Shown: positions 17,013 through 26,114 of the stretch, in pieces
Layout of the letters: each line of letters begins with the position of its first letter
How positions within the stretch are numbered: the first letter of the stretch is position 1
Source of the DNA: Oligoflexus tunisiensis
GTDB taxonomy: Bacteria > Bdellovibrionota_B > Oligoflexia > Oligoflexales > Oligoflexaceae
Reading direction: 5' to 3'
Assembly: GCF_001748245.1 (NCBI RefSeq)
Contig: NZ_BDFO01000001.1
Span: 5,559,778 to 5,623,777 of the forward strand
DNA: 64,000 nt
Position numbers and translations under genes: made by a program
Notes under the pieces: generated by a model
Told to the model about the DNA's origin: nothing
Database searches by the model: none
The model's input: the letters and a program-made list of their open reading frames with translations, nothing else

Positions 17013-18440
17013 ATGATCTCCCTCTCCAACCGTCTATGGCATCCCCTCTGGGCTTTAGGAGCCCTGCTGCTCCTGGCGTCCCATCCGCAAAGAGGTTTGA
17101 GTGCTGACTTAAAAACGGAAGAGGCAAAACTGACTTTCGCTCCCGAAGTGCCGCCTCCCCTGAATCGGAAGACTCCGGCCAGGGTCATCGTTCATCTGGA
17201 AGCGAAAGAGGTTGTATCCCGTCTGGCCGATGGCGTTGACTATACGTTCTGGACTTTTGGTGGCGAAGTTCCCGGCAAGTTCATCCGGGTTCGCGAAGGC
17301 GATACCGTCGAATTCCATTTCAGCAATCACCCCAGCAGCAAGATGCCACACAACATCGACCTTCATGCCGTCACCGGCCCTGGCGGTGGTGCCTCGGCGT
17401 CCTTTACCGCCCCTGGTCACAAATCCGTCTTTACCTTCAAGACCCTCAATCCCGGGCTCTATATCTATCACTGTGCGACAGCACCTGTGGGTATGCACAT
17501 AGCCAACGGCATGTATGGACTGATCTATGTCGAACCCAAGGAAGGCCTGCCCAAAGTCGATCGCGAGTTCTATGTGCTGCAGAGTGAATTCTATACCAAG
17601 GGCAAATATGGTGAACGTGGACTGCAGGCTTTTAGCATGGACAAGGCCCTGCGCGAGGAACCGGATTATGTTGTTTTCAATGGATCCGTAGGAGCGAGCT
17701 CGGGGAACCGTTCGATGACCGCCAAGGTTGGCGAGACCATACGCCTCTTCGTCGGCAACGGCGGTCCCAACCTCGTATCCTCCTTCCACGTAATCGGGGA
17801 AATCTTCGACAAGGTCCATGTCGAAGGCGGATCCATGGTGAACAAGGACGTGCAGACCACTCTGATCCCGGCCGGTGGTTCGGCTATCGTCGAGTTCAAG
17901 GCCGACGCTCCAGGAACCTATATTATTGTCGATCACTCGATCTTCCGCGCGTTCAACAAGGGTGCTCTGGCCCAAATCAAAGTCGAAGGCAACGATAAAA
18001 AGGAAATCTATTCCGGCAAGGAGAAGGATGAAGTCTACCTGCCCGAGGGTTCCGGCATTCAGTCCATCGATACCGGCACCAAGGCCGCGCCTCCAGCCAA
18101 AACCAAGGCGGAACGCATCGCTGTTGGTAAGAAGGTCTATGATACCAACTGTGCGGCCTGTCACCAGCCCAATGGCGAGGGCATTCCACGCGCCTTTCCT
18201 CCTCTGGCCAAGGCTGATTACCTGAATGCTGATAAAACGCGCGCCATCCACGCCGTCGTACATGGATTGGAAGGCCGAATCGAAGTGAACGGACAGGAGT
18301 TTGATAGCGTGATGCCGGCCTGGACTCTGAGTGATGATGATATCGCCAATGTTCTGACCTTCATTTACAACTCCTGGGGCAACAGCGGCAAGGAAGTGAC
18401 ACCCGCTGAAGTGAAAGCCGTCAAGGCCGCGAAGAAATAG
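17013..18440 (+). CDS. nirK: Copper nitrite reductase with C-terminal cytochrome c
   Basis: NirK reduces nitrite to nitric oxide in the periplasm. Residues 1-31 are a signal peptide. Two cupredoxin domains span about 40-330. Type 1 copper ligands are His113, Cys154, His162 and Met167 (MPHNIDLH, YHCATAPVGMH, NGM). Type 2 ligands are His118, His153 and His308 (VDHSIFRAFNKGA). Catalytic Asp116 and His259 (SSFHVIG) are present. A linker rich in Ala/Pro/Lys leads to a class I cytochrome c domain (CAACH at 380-384, probable axial Met434 in SVMPAW). This fused form allows electron entry through its own heme. nirV starts 30 bp downstream and a SCO-type gene follows, making a coherent denitrification operon. 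The start has ACGGAG at good spacing. Confidence 0.97.
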   Translation: MISLSNRLWHPLWALGALLLLASHPQRGLSADLKTEEAKLTFAPEVPPPLNRKTPARVIVHLEAKEVVSRLADGVDYTFWTFGGEVPGKFIRVREGDTVEFHFSNHPSSKMPHNIDLHAVTGPGGGASASFTAPGHKSVFTFKTLNPGLYIYHCATAPVGMHIANGMYGLIYVEPKEGLPKVDREFYVLQSEFYTKGKYGERGLQAFSMDKALREEPDYVVFNGSVGASSGNRSMTAKVGETIRLFVGNGGPNLVSSFHVIGEIFDKVHVEGGSMVNKDVQTTLIPAGGSAIVEFKADAPGTYIIVDHSIFRAFNKGALAQIKVEGNDKKEIYSGKEKDEVYLPEGSGIQSIDTGTKAAPPAKTKAERIAVGKKVYDTNCAACHQPNGEGIPRAFPPLAKADYLNADKTRAIHAVVHGLEGRIEVNGQEFDSVMPAWTLSDDDIANVLTFIYNSWGNSGKEVTPAEVKAVKAAKK

Positions 18441-18470
18441 CCAGGTCGTGGATCACGGGGGCAGGTCTAT

Positions 18471-19283
18471 ATGAACAGTTCAAAGGTTTCCATCATCGCT
18501 CTGTTGCTTTGCGGTCCCAACGCCTGGGCTCTGGCCCAGGAAGACAGCTTCATGCTGCAAATTCCAGCGGGCCTTTATGAATCCTTTGTTCCGGAGAAAA
18601 AGACGCCGCGGGCCCCTCTCAAGGCCCCGGTCATCCCGGTGGCCGCATTCGCCATCGACAGAACCCCCGTGACCAATCGTCAGTTCCTTCAGTTTGTTCA
18701 GCAGAATCCCAGCTGGCAGCGTAACAAGGTCAGCCGGCTCTTTGCGGATCCCAGCTATTTGAATCACTGGGTTGATGAGCGGACTCCAGGACCCCGGGCT
18801 CCGGATGCGAGCCCGGTGGTCCACGTCTCCTGGTTCGCGGCCCGTGCCTACTGCCGAGCCCAAGGCAAGCGCCTGCCCACGACCTATGAGTGGGAGTATG
18901 TCGCCGGACCCGAATTTTACGGTCGCACGCCGGAGGATCGGGAAAAATTTTTGCAGGTGATCCTGGAGTGGTATTCCCGACCTTCGGCGGCTGTCCTCGG
19001 CGCGGTGGGAGCGGGACAGCCTTCTGAACATCGGCTTGGTGTTCAGGATCTGCATGGGCTGATCTGGGAATGGACCAGTGATTTTAGTTCCAATATTGCA
19101 TCCACCGAAGCCCGCAGTAATTCGGCCCCCGAGGCCGCTGAATTTTGTGGGGCAGCCACCCTGGGCGGAAAGGATCCGTCCAACTATGCAAGCTATATGC
19201 GCTTTGCTTTCCGAAGCAGTCTGAAAGGAGGATTTTCCCTTGGCAACCTTGGTTTCCGCTGCGCGCGTGATCGTGCGCCTTAA
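18471..19283 (+). CDS. nirV: NirV-like FGE/sulfatase-modifying-factor fold protein
   Basis: This 270-residue exported protein (signal peptide to about residue 22, WALAQE) has the formylglycine-generating-enzyme fold pattern: AFAIDRTPVTNRQFLQFV, PVVHVSWFAARAYCRAQGKRLPT, YEWEYVAGPEF, QDLHGLIWEWT and LGNLGFRCARD. Genes of this type next to nirK are called nirV; their exact role is not settled. The paired active-site Cys of true sulfatase-activating FGE are not seen, so sulfatase modification is unlikely. It follows nirK by 30 bp with a GGCAGG site and its 3' end overlaps the next gene by 44 bp. Confidence 0.9.
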   Translation: MNSSKVSIIALLLCGPNAWALAQEDSFMLQIPAGLYESFVPEKKTPRAPLKAPVIPVAAFAIDRTPVTNRQFLQFVQQNPSWQRNKVSRLFADPSYLNHWVDERTPGPRAPDASPVVHVSWFAARAYCRAQGKRLPTTYEWEYVAGPEFYGRTPEDREKFLQVILEWYSRPSAAVLGAVGAGQPSEHRLGVQDLHGLIWEWTSDFSSNIASTEARSNSAPEAAEFCGAATLGGKDPSNYASYMRFAFRSSLKGGFSLGNLGFRCARDRAP

Positions 19284-19860
19284 TTTGATGTCTTTTATCC
19301 TTTTGCTTTCCACGTTATCGCAAGCTGTCCTGGCCCAGGAGGCAAGCAGGTCGAGCGAACAGGGAAGCCTTCATGAGCTTACCAGCAGCTGGACCGATCA
19401 GAACGGCCAGAGATTTGTCTGGAAGGATATGCAGGACAGGATCGTGCTGGCCAGCATGGTCTTCACCAGCTGTGAACAAACCTGTCCGCTGATTATCAGT
19501 GAGCTGGCGGCGCTGCAGAAGGCTCTTCCTGAAAAACAGCGAAGCCAGGTTCAGGTTCTGCTCTTCAGCTTCGACCCGGAAAGGGATACCCAGGAACGTC
19601 TGGCTCAATATGCCAAGGAAAGAAAACTGAATCCCGACTGGCGTCTGCTCCGGGCTCCGGACGAGGACGTGCAGGAGCTGGCTGCGGTGCTCGGTGTTCG
19701 TTATAAAAAAATGCAGACCGGGAATTTCGCCCACTCGAATATTTTTACCGTCATCGGACCCAAGGGTCAGATAGGGCACCAGCAGTTGGAACTTTTCCGT
19801 GGTCGCGCGGAGACGGTTGAAGCGCTGCAGGCCCTTCTCAATTCTGCCCCTCGCAAATAA
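19240..19860 (+). CDS. SCO1/SenC-family copper chaperone
   Basis: This 206-residue thioredoxin-fold protein has the SCO copper site: Cys78 and Cys82 in SCEQTCP, and His165 in FAHSNIF. SCO/SenC proteins load copper into cytochrome oxidase Cu_A or protect periplasmic copper sites; in this operon delivery to NirK is the simplest idea (inference). An N-terminal hydrophobic segment (about 15-32, ending VLAQE) is a signal peptide or anchor. The likely start is TTG at 19240, because AAAGGAGGA lies 7 bases upstream while the later ATG at 19288 has no such site. The start lies inside nirV, which suggests translational coupling. Confidence 0.93.
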   Translation: MATLVSAARVIVRLNLMSFILLLSTLSQAVLAQEASRSSEQGSLHELTSSWTDQNGQRFVWKDMQDRIVLASMVFTSCEQTCPLIISELAALQKALPEKQRSQVQVLLFSFDPERDTQERLAQYAKERKLNPDWRLLRAPDEDVQELAAVLGVRYKKMQTGNFAHSNIFTVIGPKGQIGHQQLELFRGRAETVEALQALLNSAPRK

Positions 19861-20051
19861 TTCGTTTTTGGCAATCGCTTGATCTGCAGCAACGGGCGCG
19901 CGGGATAACGAGCAAATCCAACACAAGGCCCCCGGCGCCGCTCCACAGCTGATTTTATCCTGCTATTATAAGAGTCTGGAGCGCCGTAACCACAGCGTTT
20001 CTGGCAGGTTTATTGCTAGAGTTGGCTTGATCAGCGAGAAGGGGATTTTTT

Positions 20052-20777
20052 GTGTTGAACTCAATGAAGTCAGGACTGCTCCTGCTCCTCCTATCCGCCT
20101 GCGGGAGTGATGGTGGCAGCGGCTCGTCGCAGACCGATCCGGAATCCACCGACACGGACGTGGCCCAGGGCAACACCTGCTCACCGCGTGATACGCCGAT
20201 CACTCGCATTGCGGATGTGATAGCGCTCATCAATGAACTGCCCAAGCCTTTGAGCCTGGATTGTCTGATCGCCAGTCTCAGGCATCCGCTCGAAGTTCAG
20301 GCCACGGCCAGCCGAATCAGTGCACAACCCGCCATCAGTCGGGAACAGCCGCGCATATTTTTGCAGAGCGAAGGACTTTTTCTGTCGGTCGTGCCGGGTG
20401 ACAATCTTTTGGAATTTGGTGAGACCTGGCAGGAAACTCTTTCCATCAAGGGTGAGCTCGCCTTTCCCATTGAAGAGGCGCTGAGTGATAATGCACCCTT
20501 TGTGCAAATTGGGCCGATTTTCAATCAAACCCAGACTCGCTGTGGGGGCCCCTGTCACACCCCAACGGTCGAACACTCCAAAATGGGCGGCGTTTCGGTC
20601 TTTGCTTCGCAAATCGTACGGCCCAATCCGGAATTTCGCGTGCCCCTCGAGGAGTTGAAGGCAGCGTGGAACAACTGCACAACTTTGGATGAGGCGGCTT
20701 GTCAGCTTTATAAGGCCATGTTTGATGCAGCCGAACCGGTCTCGTTTGAGTTCAATGAAGACTTGCCATTCTTCTGA
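20052..20777 (+). CDS. Lipoprotein with CxxxCH motif
   Basis: The start is GTG at 20052, placed by AGAAGGGGA seven bases upstream; an ATG at 20064 is possible. The lipobox LLLSAC gives a Gly/Ser-rich lipoprotein of about 241 residues. Near residue 162 it has RCGGPCHTPTVEH, a CxxxCH arrangement with one more spacer residue than the normal heme c CxxCH. The HTP wording is typical of cytochrome-like DUF proteins. Heme binding is possible but unproved. Two other Cys flank the C-terminal region (NNCTTLDEAACQ). It sits 191 bp after the denitrification operon and could use it or be independent. The family is not recognised. Confidence 0.75.
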   Translation: MLNSMKSGLLLLLLSACGSDGGSGSSQTDPESTDTDVAQGNTCSPRDTPITRIADVIALINELPKPLSLDCLIASLRHPLEVQATASRISAQPAISREQPRIFLQSEGLFLSVVPGDNLLEFGETWQETLSIKGELAFPIEEALSDNAPFVQIGPIFNQTQTRCGGPCHTPTVEHSKMGGVSVFASQIVRPNPEFRVPLEELKAAWNNCTTLDEAACQLYKAMFDAAEPVSFEFNEDLPFF

Positions 20778-20795
20778 ACGGTCTCACGCAGAAAA

Positions 20796-20818
20796 GGAAG
20801 AGGTTATCGACCTCTTCC
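20796..20818 (-). terminator. Rho-independent terminator of the minus-strand small gene
   Basis: GGAAGAGGT and ACCTCTTCC form a perfect 9-bp stem with a TATCG loop. Read on the minus strand the stem is followed by TTTTC, as expected for a terminator of the gene ending at 20843. It also lies just after the convergent lipoprotein gene and may stop both. Confidence 0.7.
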
Positions 20819-20842
20819 CCTTGGACTTGACCTGAGTTTGAA

Positions 20843-21106
20843 TTACTGGACAGGTGCGGGCGCAGGTGCCGCCTCAGGAGCGACAGGTGCGGCCTTATTG
20901 TTCTTTCTCACAGTTCCCGACACCGCTGCACCATGACCTTTTGCAGCTGCCGATACACCACCAGCTCCTTTTACGCGTGCGGGATCTTTGGCGGCTGCAC
21001 TGACAGCCTTGCCATGGCCTTTGGCAACAGCGGAGGCTCCACCTGGAGCTGCATAGGCGCCCATGCTGACAACAGCGATCAAAAGTGCAAGCGTGACGTT
21101 TTTCAT
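20843..21106 (-). CDS. Small secreted Ala/Gly/Lys-rich repeat protein
   Basis: The ATG at 21106 has GGAG at good spacing. The 87-residue product has a signal peptide ending AYA-A. The mature 68 residues hold two imperfect repeats of about 26 residues, each with GG-SA-AKGHG-AVS, and a Pro/Ala tail (PVAPEAAPAPAPVQ). It is basic and of low complexity, without Cys or aromatic residues in the mature part. Such composition suggests an unfolded surface or periplasmic polypeptide that binds a polyanion or cell wall; this is a guess. It is monocistronic with its own terminator at 20796-20818. Confidence 0.75.
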   Translation of the reverse strand: MKNVTLALLIAVVSMGAYAAPGGASAVAKGHGKAVSAAAKDPARVKGAGGVSAAAKGHGAAVSGTVRKNNKAAPVAPEAAPAPAPVQ

Positions 21107-21407
21107 GTTCGTTCTCCAAAATGTTGACTCGCATCGAAACGAGATAATCACTGATCGACATTTTCCGTCTTGAATTGAAAAAACTTTGTAAGACCCTTCA
21201 AGCGTGGAAAGTTCGACCGCACAATTTCGCGCGACACGCGATCCGTGCGTCTCTGAAGAGGGTCCAAATTCCGGTTTTTTCTGTGTAGATAACCACCCTC
21301 GTAAATAATTGAATTCATTCGATATATCATGAATATGTCAAGTTTTTCCACAGAATGACGATAAGGAATTTGTATATGCGCTTTTTGATGCCTGGAGGAA
21401 TCATCAC
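21107..21407. other. AT-rich intergenic region between divergent genes
   Basis: This 301-bp gap is richer in A and T than its surroundings, notably 21290-21375. It includes ATTCAT...ATGAAT arms about 10 bases apart near 21313. It probably holds promoters for the small repeat protein and the barrel protein; I could not assign clear -35/-10 pairs. Confidence 0.5.
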
Positions 21408-22364
21408 GTGCCTTTTGATCACGCATTTCACAATGCGCTGCGAGCCTTTTTGTTCCTGTTCATCATCATCAACGTGAGCTCCATGATTTCATGGGATTCA
21501 GCCCATGCAGCACGTCGTGCTATCAAGAAGCGCGCTCAGACACCCAGTCCATGGTTTGGAAGCACGGACGTGACATATTCCAACTGGTTCAAGGACAAGC
21601 TGGAAGGTGGTGGAGAAACGCGAATAGGCAGCCTTCAACTCGGATTGAATCTTCCCTACAACTTTTCCACCTTCATTCGAGTGAGCGCCATGCCCGATCC
21701 GGATGGATTCCAGGATGTCCACGCGGGTTTGAGCAAGAGCTTCATCGTCCATCCCTCGTTGCGTCATACCCTTTCATCATCGTTCTCTCTGCCGACATCG
21801 GAATACAGTCGCTCCATTCAGCAGAAAACGCAGGCCTCCATCGCAGCGACTCAGGAATACTTTCTCAGTTCTGCAACTCTGACGTTTACGGGCTATGGGG
21901 CGCGAGCGTTTTATCGGGACGACGGAGCCATCACACCCGAGGCTTCGCTCTGGCTCAAAAGGGAAAATAGAGGCCAGGCAAAGAAAAACCGTCCTCGTTC
22001 GGCCACCCCTTTGACGACGGATGGCCTGGCGGTTGACGAATTTGGAACCGCTGCAGGCTTGGAGTTTGATTACAGCGACGTGATTTACCAGACGCGTTTT
22101 GATCGACTCTGGGGAGGAGCCTTGGATTTCACCTGGCGCTTCAATAGCTCATGGGCCGTAAGCAGTGCCGGTTCGCTCACACAATCGATCTTCACGACTG
22201 ACGAGTCGGTATGGACGGCGGACGTGACCCTGATGCAGGCCACCTACTCGCACCGCTCACTCTCCCTCTTCGCAGCGACAGGTTTCCTGGATAGCTCGCC
22301 TGCCATACTCTGGCCCAAGGCCAGGACCGTGACCATTGGCACGAGCTATCTCTTCCTGAATTAA
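21408..22364 (+). CDS. Putative outer-membrane beta-barrel protein
   Basis: The start is GTG at 21408 with GGAGG upstream. Residues 1-34 are a signal peptide (LFLFIIINVS, ending AHA-A). The rest alternates polar and hydrophobic residues in strands of about 10 (for example GSLQLGLNLPYNFSTFIRVSAM, FLSSATLTFTGYGARAFY, ADVTLMQATYSHRSLSLFAATGF, TVTIGTSYLFLN), as in transmembrane barrels. About 12 strands could be drawn. I do not recognise a family. The stop overlaps the stop of the convergent acyltransferase gene by 4 bp. Confidence 0.7.
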   Translation: MPFDHAFHNALRAFLFLFIIINVSSMISWDSAHAARRAIKKRAQTPSPWFGSTDVTYSNWFKDKLEGGGETRIGSLQLGLNLPYNFSTFIRVSAMPDPDGFQDVHAGLSKSFIVHPSLRHTLSSSFSLPTSEYSRSIQQKTQASIAATQEYFLSSATLTFTGYGARAFYRDDGAITPEASLWLKRENRGQAKKNRPRSATPLTTDGLAVDEFGTAAGLEFDYSDVIYQTRFDRLWGGALDFTWRFNSSWAVSSAGSLTQSIFTTDESVWTADVTLMQATYSHRSLSLFAATGFLDSSPAILWPKARTVTIGTSYLFLN

Positions 22365-22945
22365 TGGCCTGTCGTCCTCTCGGCTGCGTCGGGTGCATCC
22401 ATCCCTGGGATCATGAATCCAACTTTTTGATACATGACACGAATGGCTTCCAAATCCGCTTCGAGGGAGTCCCCGGGGATCAGCTGCCCGGCCCAGATCG
22501 TCCGCTTGTTCTGATTATCCAGATACCAGCAGACGATGGGAACCTTGGCCTCTTTCGCTATGTGCCAGAACCCGGTTTTTATTTTTTGAACCCCACGCCG
22601 CGTACCTTCGGGTACAAGCGCCAAATGAAACTCGTCCCGGCTAGCGAATTCCTCGGCCATCTGCCTGACCAGACCGGTCGACTGGCTTCGATCGACAGGA
22701 ATGGCCCCCAGTTTCTTCAGGAGCCCGCCATAGGGCCAGCGAAAGTCCTGGTTGCGAACCAGGACATGGCCCTTCTTTTTGACGATGGCAAACCCGGAAA
22801 AGGCCATCACCGTATCCATGATAGTCGTATGAGGGAAGCCAATAATAACCTGCTTCTTTTGCCAGTAAGGCGGCAGTGGCTCACAGGTCCAGCCGCGCAG
22901 GGCATAGATGGAGCGACCAACTTGACTTAAAATATTTCGATACAT
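22361..22945 (-). CDS. PlsC-like 1-acylglycerol-3-phosphate acyltransferase
   Basis: The PlsC/LPLAT signature is present: PHTTIMD (HxxxxD catalytic motif) near residue 38, a glycerophosphate-binding region (RWPYGGLLKKLGAIPVDRS) and PEGTRRG. The enzyme should move an acyl chain onto a lysophospholipid at the inner membrane face. The start at 22945 puts the HxxxxD motif about 37 residues in, as usual for this short subgroup; an upstream ATG at 23047 lies right after a hairpin and has no ribosome site. The 5' end is therefore uncertain. It follows the MHYT kinase on the same strand and overlaps the barrel gene at its stop. Confidence 0.87.
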   Translation of the reverse strand: MYRNILSQVGRSIYALRGWTCEPLPPYWQKKQVIIGFPHTTIMDTVMAFSGFAIVKKKGHVLVRNQDFRWPYGGLLKKLGAIPVDRSQSTGLVRQMAEEFASRDEFHLALVPEGTRRGVQKIKTGFWHIAKEAKVPIVCWYLDNQNKRTIWAGQLIPGDSLEADLEAIRVMYQKVGFMIPGMDAPDAAERTTGH

Positions 22946-23055
22946 AAGGACTCGATTGTTCGCTGGACTGAGGTTGAATAAGGGCTGAACAAGGACCGCA
23001 GCGTAGCATGGCTGGCCCTCAGGCGACAAGGGCTTCGCGCTGGGCATGAGAGGAG

Positions 23056-23078
23056 CAGGGCCTGGGATCCGGGCCCTG
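23056..23078 (-). terminator. Hairpin after the MHYT kinase gene
   Basis: CAGGGCC and GGCCCTG pair (7 bp, 9-base loop) starting 2 bp after the kinase stop codon on the minus strand. There is no T-run. It could end or attenuate transcription into the acyltransferase gene. Confidence 0.4.
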
Positions 23079-23080
23079 GA

Positions 23081-25828
23081 TTAGTGAGGATACTTGGACA
23101 AGGTTCGGACCAGGAGCTTGCGATCAATGGGCTTGGTGATGTGGTCATCGAAGCCGCTTTGGAGGGACCGATTATGTTCCTCCTTCATCGCGTGGGCGGT
23201 CAGCGCAATGATCGGCTTCTTATAGCCGTGATCCCGCAGCGTTCGAACGGCTTCGTAGCCATCCATCTCTGGCATTTGAATGTCCATTAGCACCAGGTTG
23301 AAATTGTCACTGAGAGCGCGCTCCACACCCTCGCGTCCGTTGTTGGCTGTCGTGACAGAGGCCCCGAGAACCTTCAAAATACGTTTAATCAGAGCCTGAT
23401 TATCCGTGCTGTCATCGACGACCAGAATCTTGAGACGGCTGAGATTGACTTCTTCTGCGGGTTTGGCCAGCGGGATGACGTTGTTCACCATCTGATCGGA
23501 GCTTTGGAAAAGCACCGTTTCACTGATGCCCGGATCGATCGTCACCACGAAGGTGCTTCCCTGCCCCGGTGCGGATCGGCTGAGGATCACATCACCGCCG
23601 AGGATATTGGCAAGCTTTTTCGAAAGAGCCAGGCCCAGACCTGTCCCTCCGAATTTCCGGGTGGTGGACACATCCGCCTGGGAAAAGGGAGCAAAAATCC
23701 GCTCCATTTTTTCCGGGGAAATCCCTTCACCCGTATCGGTCACGACGAACACGAGTTTCATCGTATCATCGGCATAGGGCTGAAGTTTGACACGAACGGT
23801 CACGGAACCCCGCTGCGTGAACTTGATGGCATTGCCGACGATATTCAAAAGGATCTGCCGCAGACGAAGCGCATCGGTTCTAATTTGTTGCGGCATGACG
23901 CCTTCTGATGTCACCTTCAATTCGATGCCCTTGGCCGCCGCTTCCAGACTGAGGATCGAGGCCAGTTCCTTCAGAATGTCACTGAGAGGAACATCCGACC
24001 GTTCGACCTCGAGCTTGCCGGCCTCGACCTTCGAAAGATCCAGGATGTCATTGATGATGTTCGACAGGAGCTGGCCATTGCGCCTGATGATCTCCATATA
24101 GTTGGAGCGCTCCGGACTGGTCAGTTCCTCGGTGATCAACAGCTCGGAAAAGCCCAGGACGGCTCCGAGCGGCGTTCTGATTTCATGGCTCATGTTCGCC
24201 AGGAACGAGCTCTTCGTGGCGTTGGCGACTTCAGCCGCTTCCTTGGCCTTTTCAAGTTCCGCCTGAATTTCCTTGTGCCGCGTGATGTCGCTGGCCACGA
24301 CGATAAAACCTGATACCTTATGTTCGCTGTCAAACTCCGGCACAAGCGTTATGGCGAGAGTCGCCGTGGTGGTGCCGCTCGTCGATTCCTTTTCATAGGT
24401 CGTGACCGCGCCCGACAGAACATTTCTTATAAAGGGTTCATTCCTTTTGTACCGGGCGTCGTCGAAGATATCATGCAGGGTTTTTCCATTCACAGGCTCA
24501 TGACCCTTATGATTAAACCACTTGCAAAACGCCTCGTTGGCGAAGAGGAAGCGTTCATCCCTATCCAGCTGGGCGACGAGCACAGGCAAGGCATTCGTGA
24601 TTGTGCGCAGCTGATTTTCACGTTCCTGAAGGGACTGCGTCCGCATGCGAACCCGTTGTTCCAATTCCTCATTCAGCTGCCTCAGGTTTTGTTCGGACTC
24701 CTTGACCTGTGTGATGTCGCGCGTCACCGAGGAAAAACCGGACAGGGTCCCATCCGGGTTGCTCAGAGGGACGATGACCACACTCGCCCAGAAAATGGAA
24801 CCATCCTTCCGCACCCGCCGGCCCTCGCCTTCAAAGTGCTGCGATTGCCGGGCCGCTTCCAGTTCATGATGAGCTGTGCGATTGGCGACATCCTCCGGCC
24901 GATAGAAGATCGACACATGCTTGCCGATGACCTCCTCTTCAGGATAGCCGGTGATACGCTGAGCACCTGAATTCCAGGTCGTGATCCGGCCTGCTGGATC
25001 CAGCATGAAGATGGCATAATCCTTGACGGCTTCCACCAGACGGCGGAATTTTTCTTCGCTTTTTCCCAGGATCTCATCCGCTTTCCTGCTGCGCCTGGTC
25101 ACCAGCCTATGAGCGAACGATCCCGCAAGAGCCAGGCCCAGAATGACAAGGGAAGCCACGATAACGACCACGGCCAGCCACGACGTGACAATGAGATGCT
25201 CACTGCCAATGGTTGAGGTTTCCTTGTGCACGAACGTGGCCGCATACATGCCTGTATAGTGCATGCCGGAGATCGCCAGCCCCATCACAACACTGGCGCT
25301 CAGAATTTTCCAAAACTTTTCCTCCTTATCCCGCAGCCGGATCAGGATAAAAAGAGCCCCGTACGAGGCCAGCAGGGCTATGACGACCGAGAGCACGACG
25401 AGGTAAATATTCCACTGGATCGTGGCCGCCATGCGCATCGAATACATGCCGATGTAATGCATGCCGGCGATGGCAGCGGCCATGGTAATGCCGCCGGACA
25501 GTATGGAACCCATTGGGACAAGAGGCTGGCTCAGCATGTGAAAGGCCAGTCCGGAAGCTCCGATGGCGACAGCCACCGACAGAATCATGAGGGGAAGATC
25601 ATAGGCCATGGTCATGCCGGGCATTTCAAAGGCGAGCATACCAACAAAGTGCATGCTCCAGATGCCAACGCCCATCGCCAACGCTCCGCAGCTCAACCAG
25701 ATGGCGCGAGCACGACCTTGGGCCTGAACCACGCTATGCGCAAGATTCAGAGCAACATAGGAAGCGAAAATCGCAACGATTATGGATATGGTGACCAGGA
25801 GGGGACTGAACTGTGTTTCCATGACCAT
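23081..25828 (-). CDS. MHYT-PAS-PAS hybrid histidine kinase
   Basis: This 915-residue membrane sensor starts with a seven-helix MHYT domain (residues about 1-230). The repeated signature is seen as WSMHFVGMLAF, AGMHYIGMYSM and SGMHYTGMYAAT. MHYT domains are proposed to bind copper and sense oxygen, CO or NO. Two PAS domains follow (about 260-375 and 405-520; ITTWNSGAQRITGYPEEE in the first). HisKA has NMSHEIRTPLGAV (His near 547), HATPase_c has NIVGNAIKFT, DTGEGIS and GGTGLGL, and a C-terminal receiver has LMDIQMPEMDG (Asp near 847) and TKPIDRK. AAAGGAG lies before the ATG. A gas-sensing role would suit a denitrifier, but no link to nirK is shown. Confidence 0.95.
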   Translation of the reverse strand: MVMETQFSPLLVTISIIVAIFASYVALNLAHSVVQAQGRARAIWLSCGALAMGVGIWSMHFVGMLAFEMPGMTMAYDLPLMILSVAVAIGASGLAFHMLSQPLVPMGSILSGGITMAAAIAGMHYIGMYSMRMAATIQWNIYLVVLSVVIALLASYGALFILIRLRDKEEKFWKILSASVVMGLAISGMHYTGMYAATFVHKETSTIGSEHLIVTSWLAVVVIVASLVILGLALAGSFAHRLVTRRSRKADEILGKSEEKFRRLVEAVKDYAIFMLDPAGRITTWNSGAQRITGYPEEEVIGKHVSIFYRPEDVANRTAHHELEAARQSQHFEGEGRRVRKDGSIFWASVVIVPLSNPDGTLSGFSSVTRDITQVKESEQNLRQLNEELEQRVRMRTQSLQERENQLRTITNALPVLVAQLDRDERFLFANEAFCKWFNHKGHEPVNGKTLHDIFDDARYKRNEPFIRNVLSGAVTTYEKESTSGTTTATLAITLVPEFDSEHKVSGFIVVASDITRHKEIQAELEKAKEAAEVANATKSSFLANMSHEIRTPLGAVLGFSELLITEELTSPERSNYMEIIRRNGQLLSNIINDILDLSKVEAGKLEVERSDVPLSDILKELASILSLEAAAKGIELKVTSEGVMPQQIRTDALRLRQILLNIVGNAIKFTQRGSVTVRVKLQPYADDTMKLVFVVTDTGEGISPEKMERIFAPFSQADVSTTRKFGGTGLGLALSKKLANILGGDVILSRSAPGQGSTFVVTIDPGISETVLFQSSDQMVNNVIPLAKPAEEVNLSRLKILVVDDSTDNQALIKRILKVLGASVTTANNGREGVERALSDNFNLVLMDIQMPEMDGYEAVRTLRDHGYKKPIIALTAHAMKEEHNRSLQSGFDDHITKPIDRKLLVRTLSKYPH

Positions 25829-26114
25829 GGTTGAGAGCTCCTTTCAGACCCTATGCCGATACGATGCATCAGTTGAGATCATTAGGATGATGGGTGCTAC
25901 ATGGATTTATCAATACGCCAACCACATGATAAACTCCAGTAACTTGCGTGAAAATGAAGCGTCATAAGCTTCACATTCAGATCAGGCGGGCCTTTCGTAC
26001 GGCAGAGGTCGGCAGGGAATGGTCTTACTATTTGACATATGAGGGAGGTTCCCGCGCCGGGCCTTTTCACGGGACGGAACGGGCCAGCTGGCGCCGCGTG
26101 CCGGGATACCGCCT

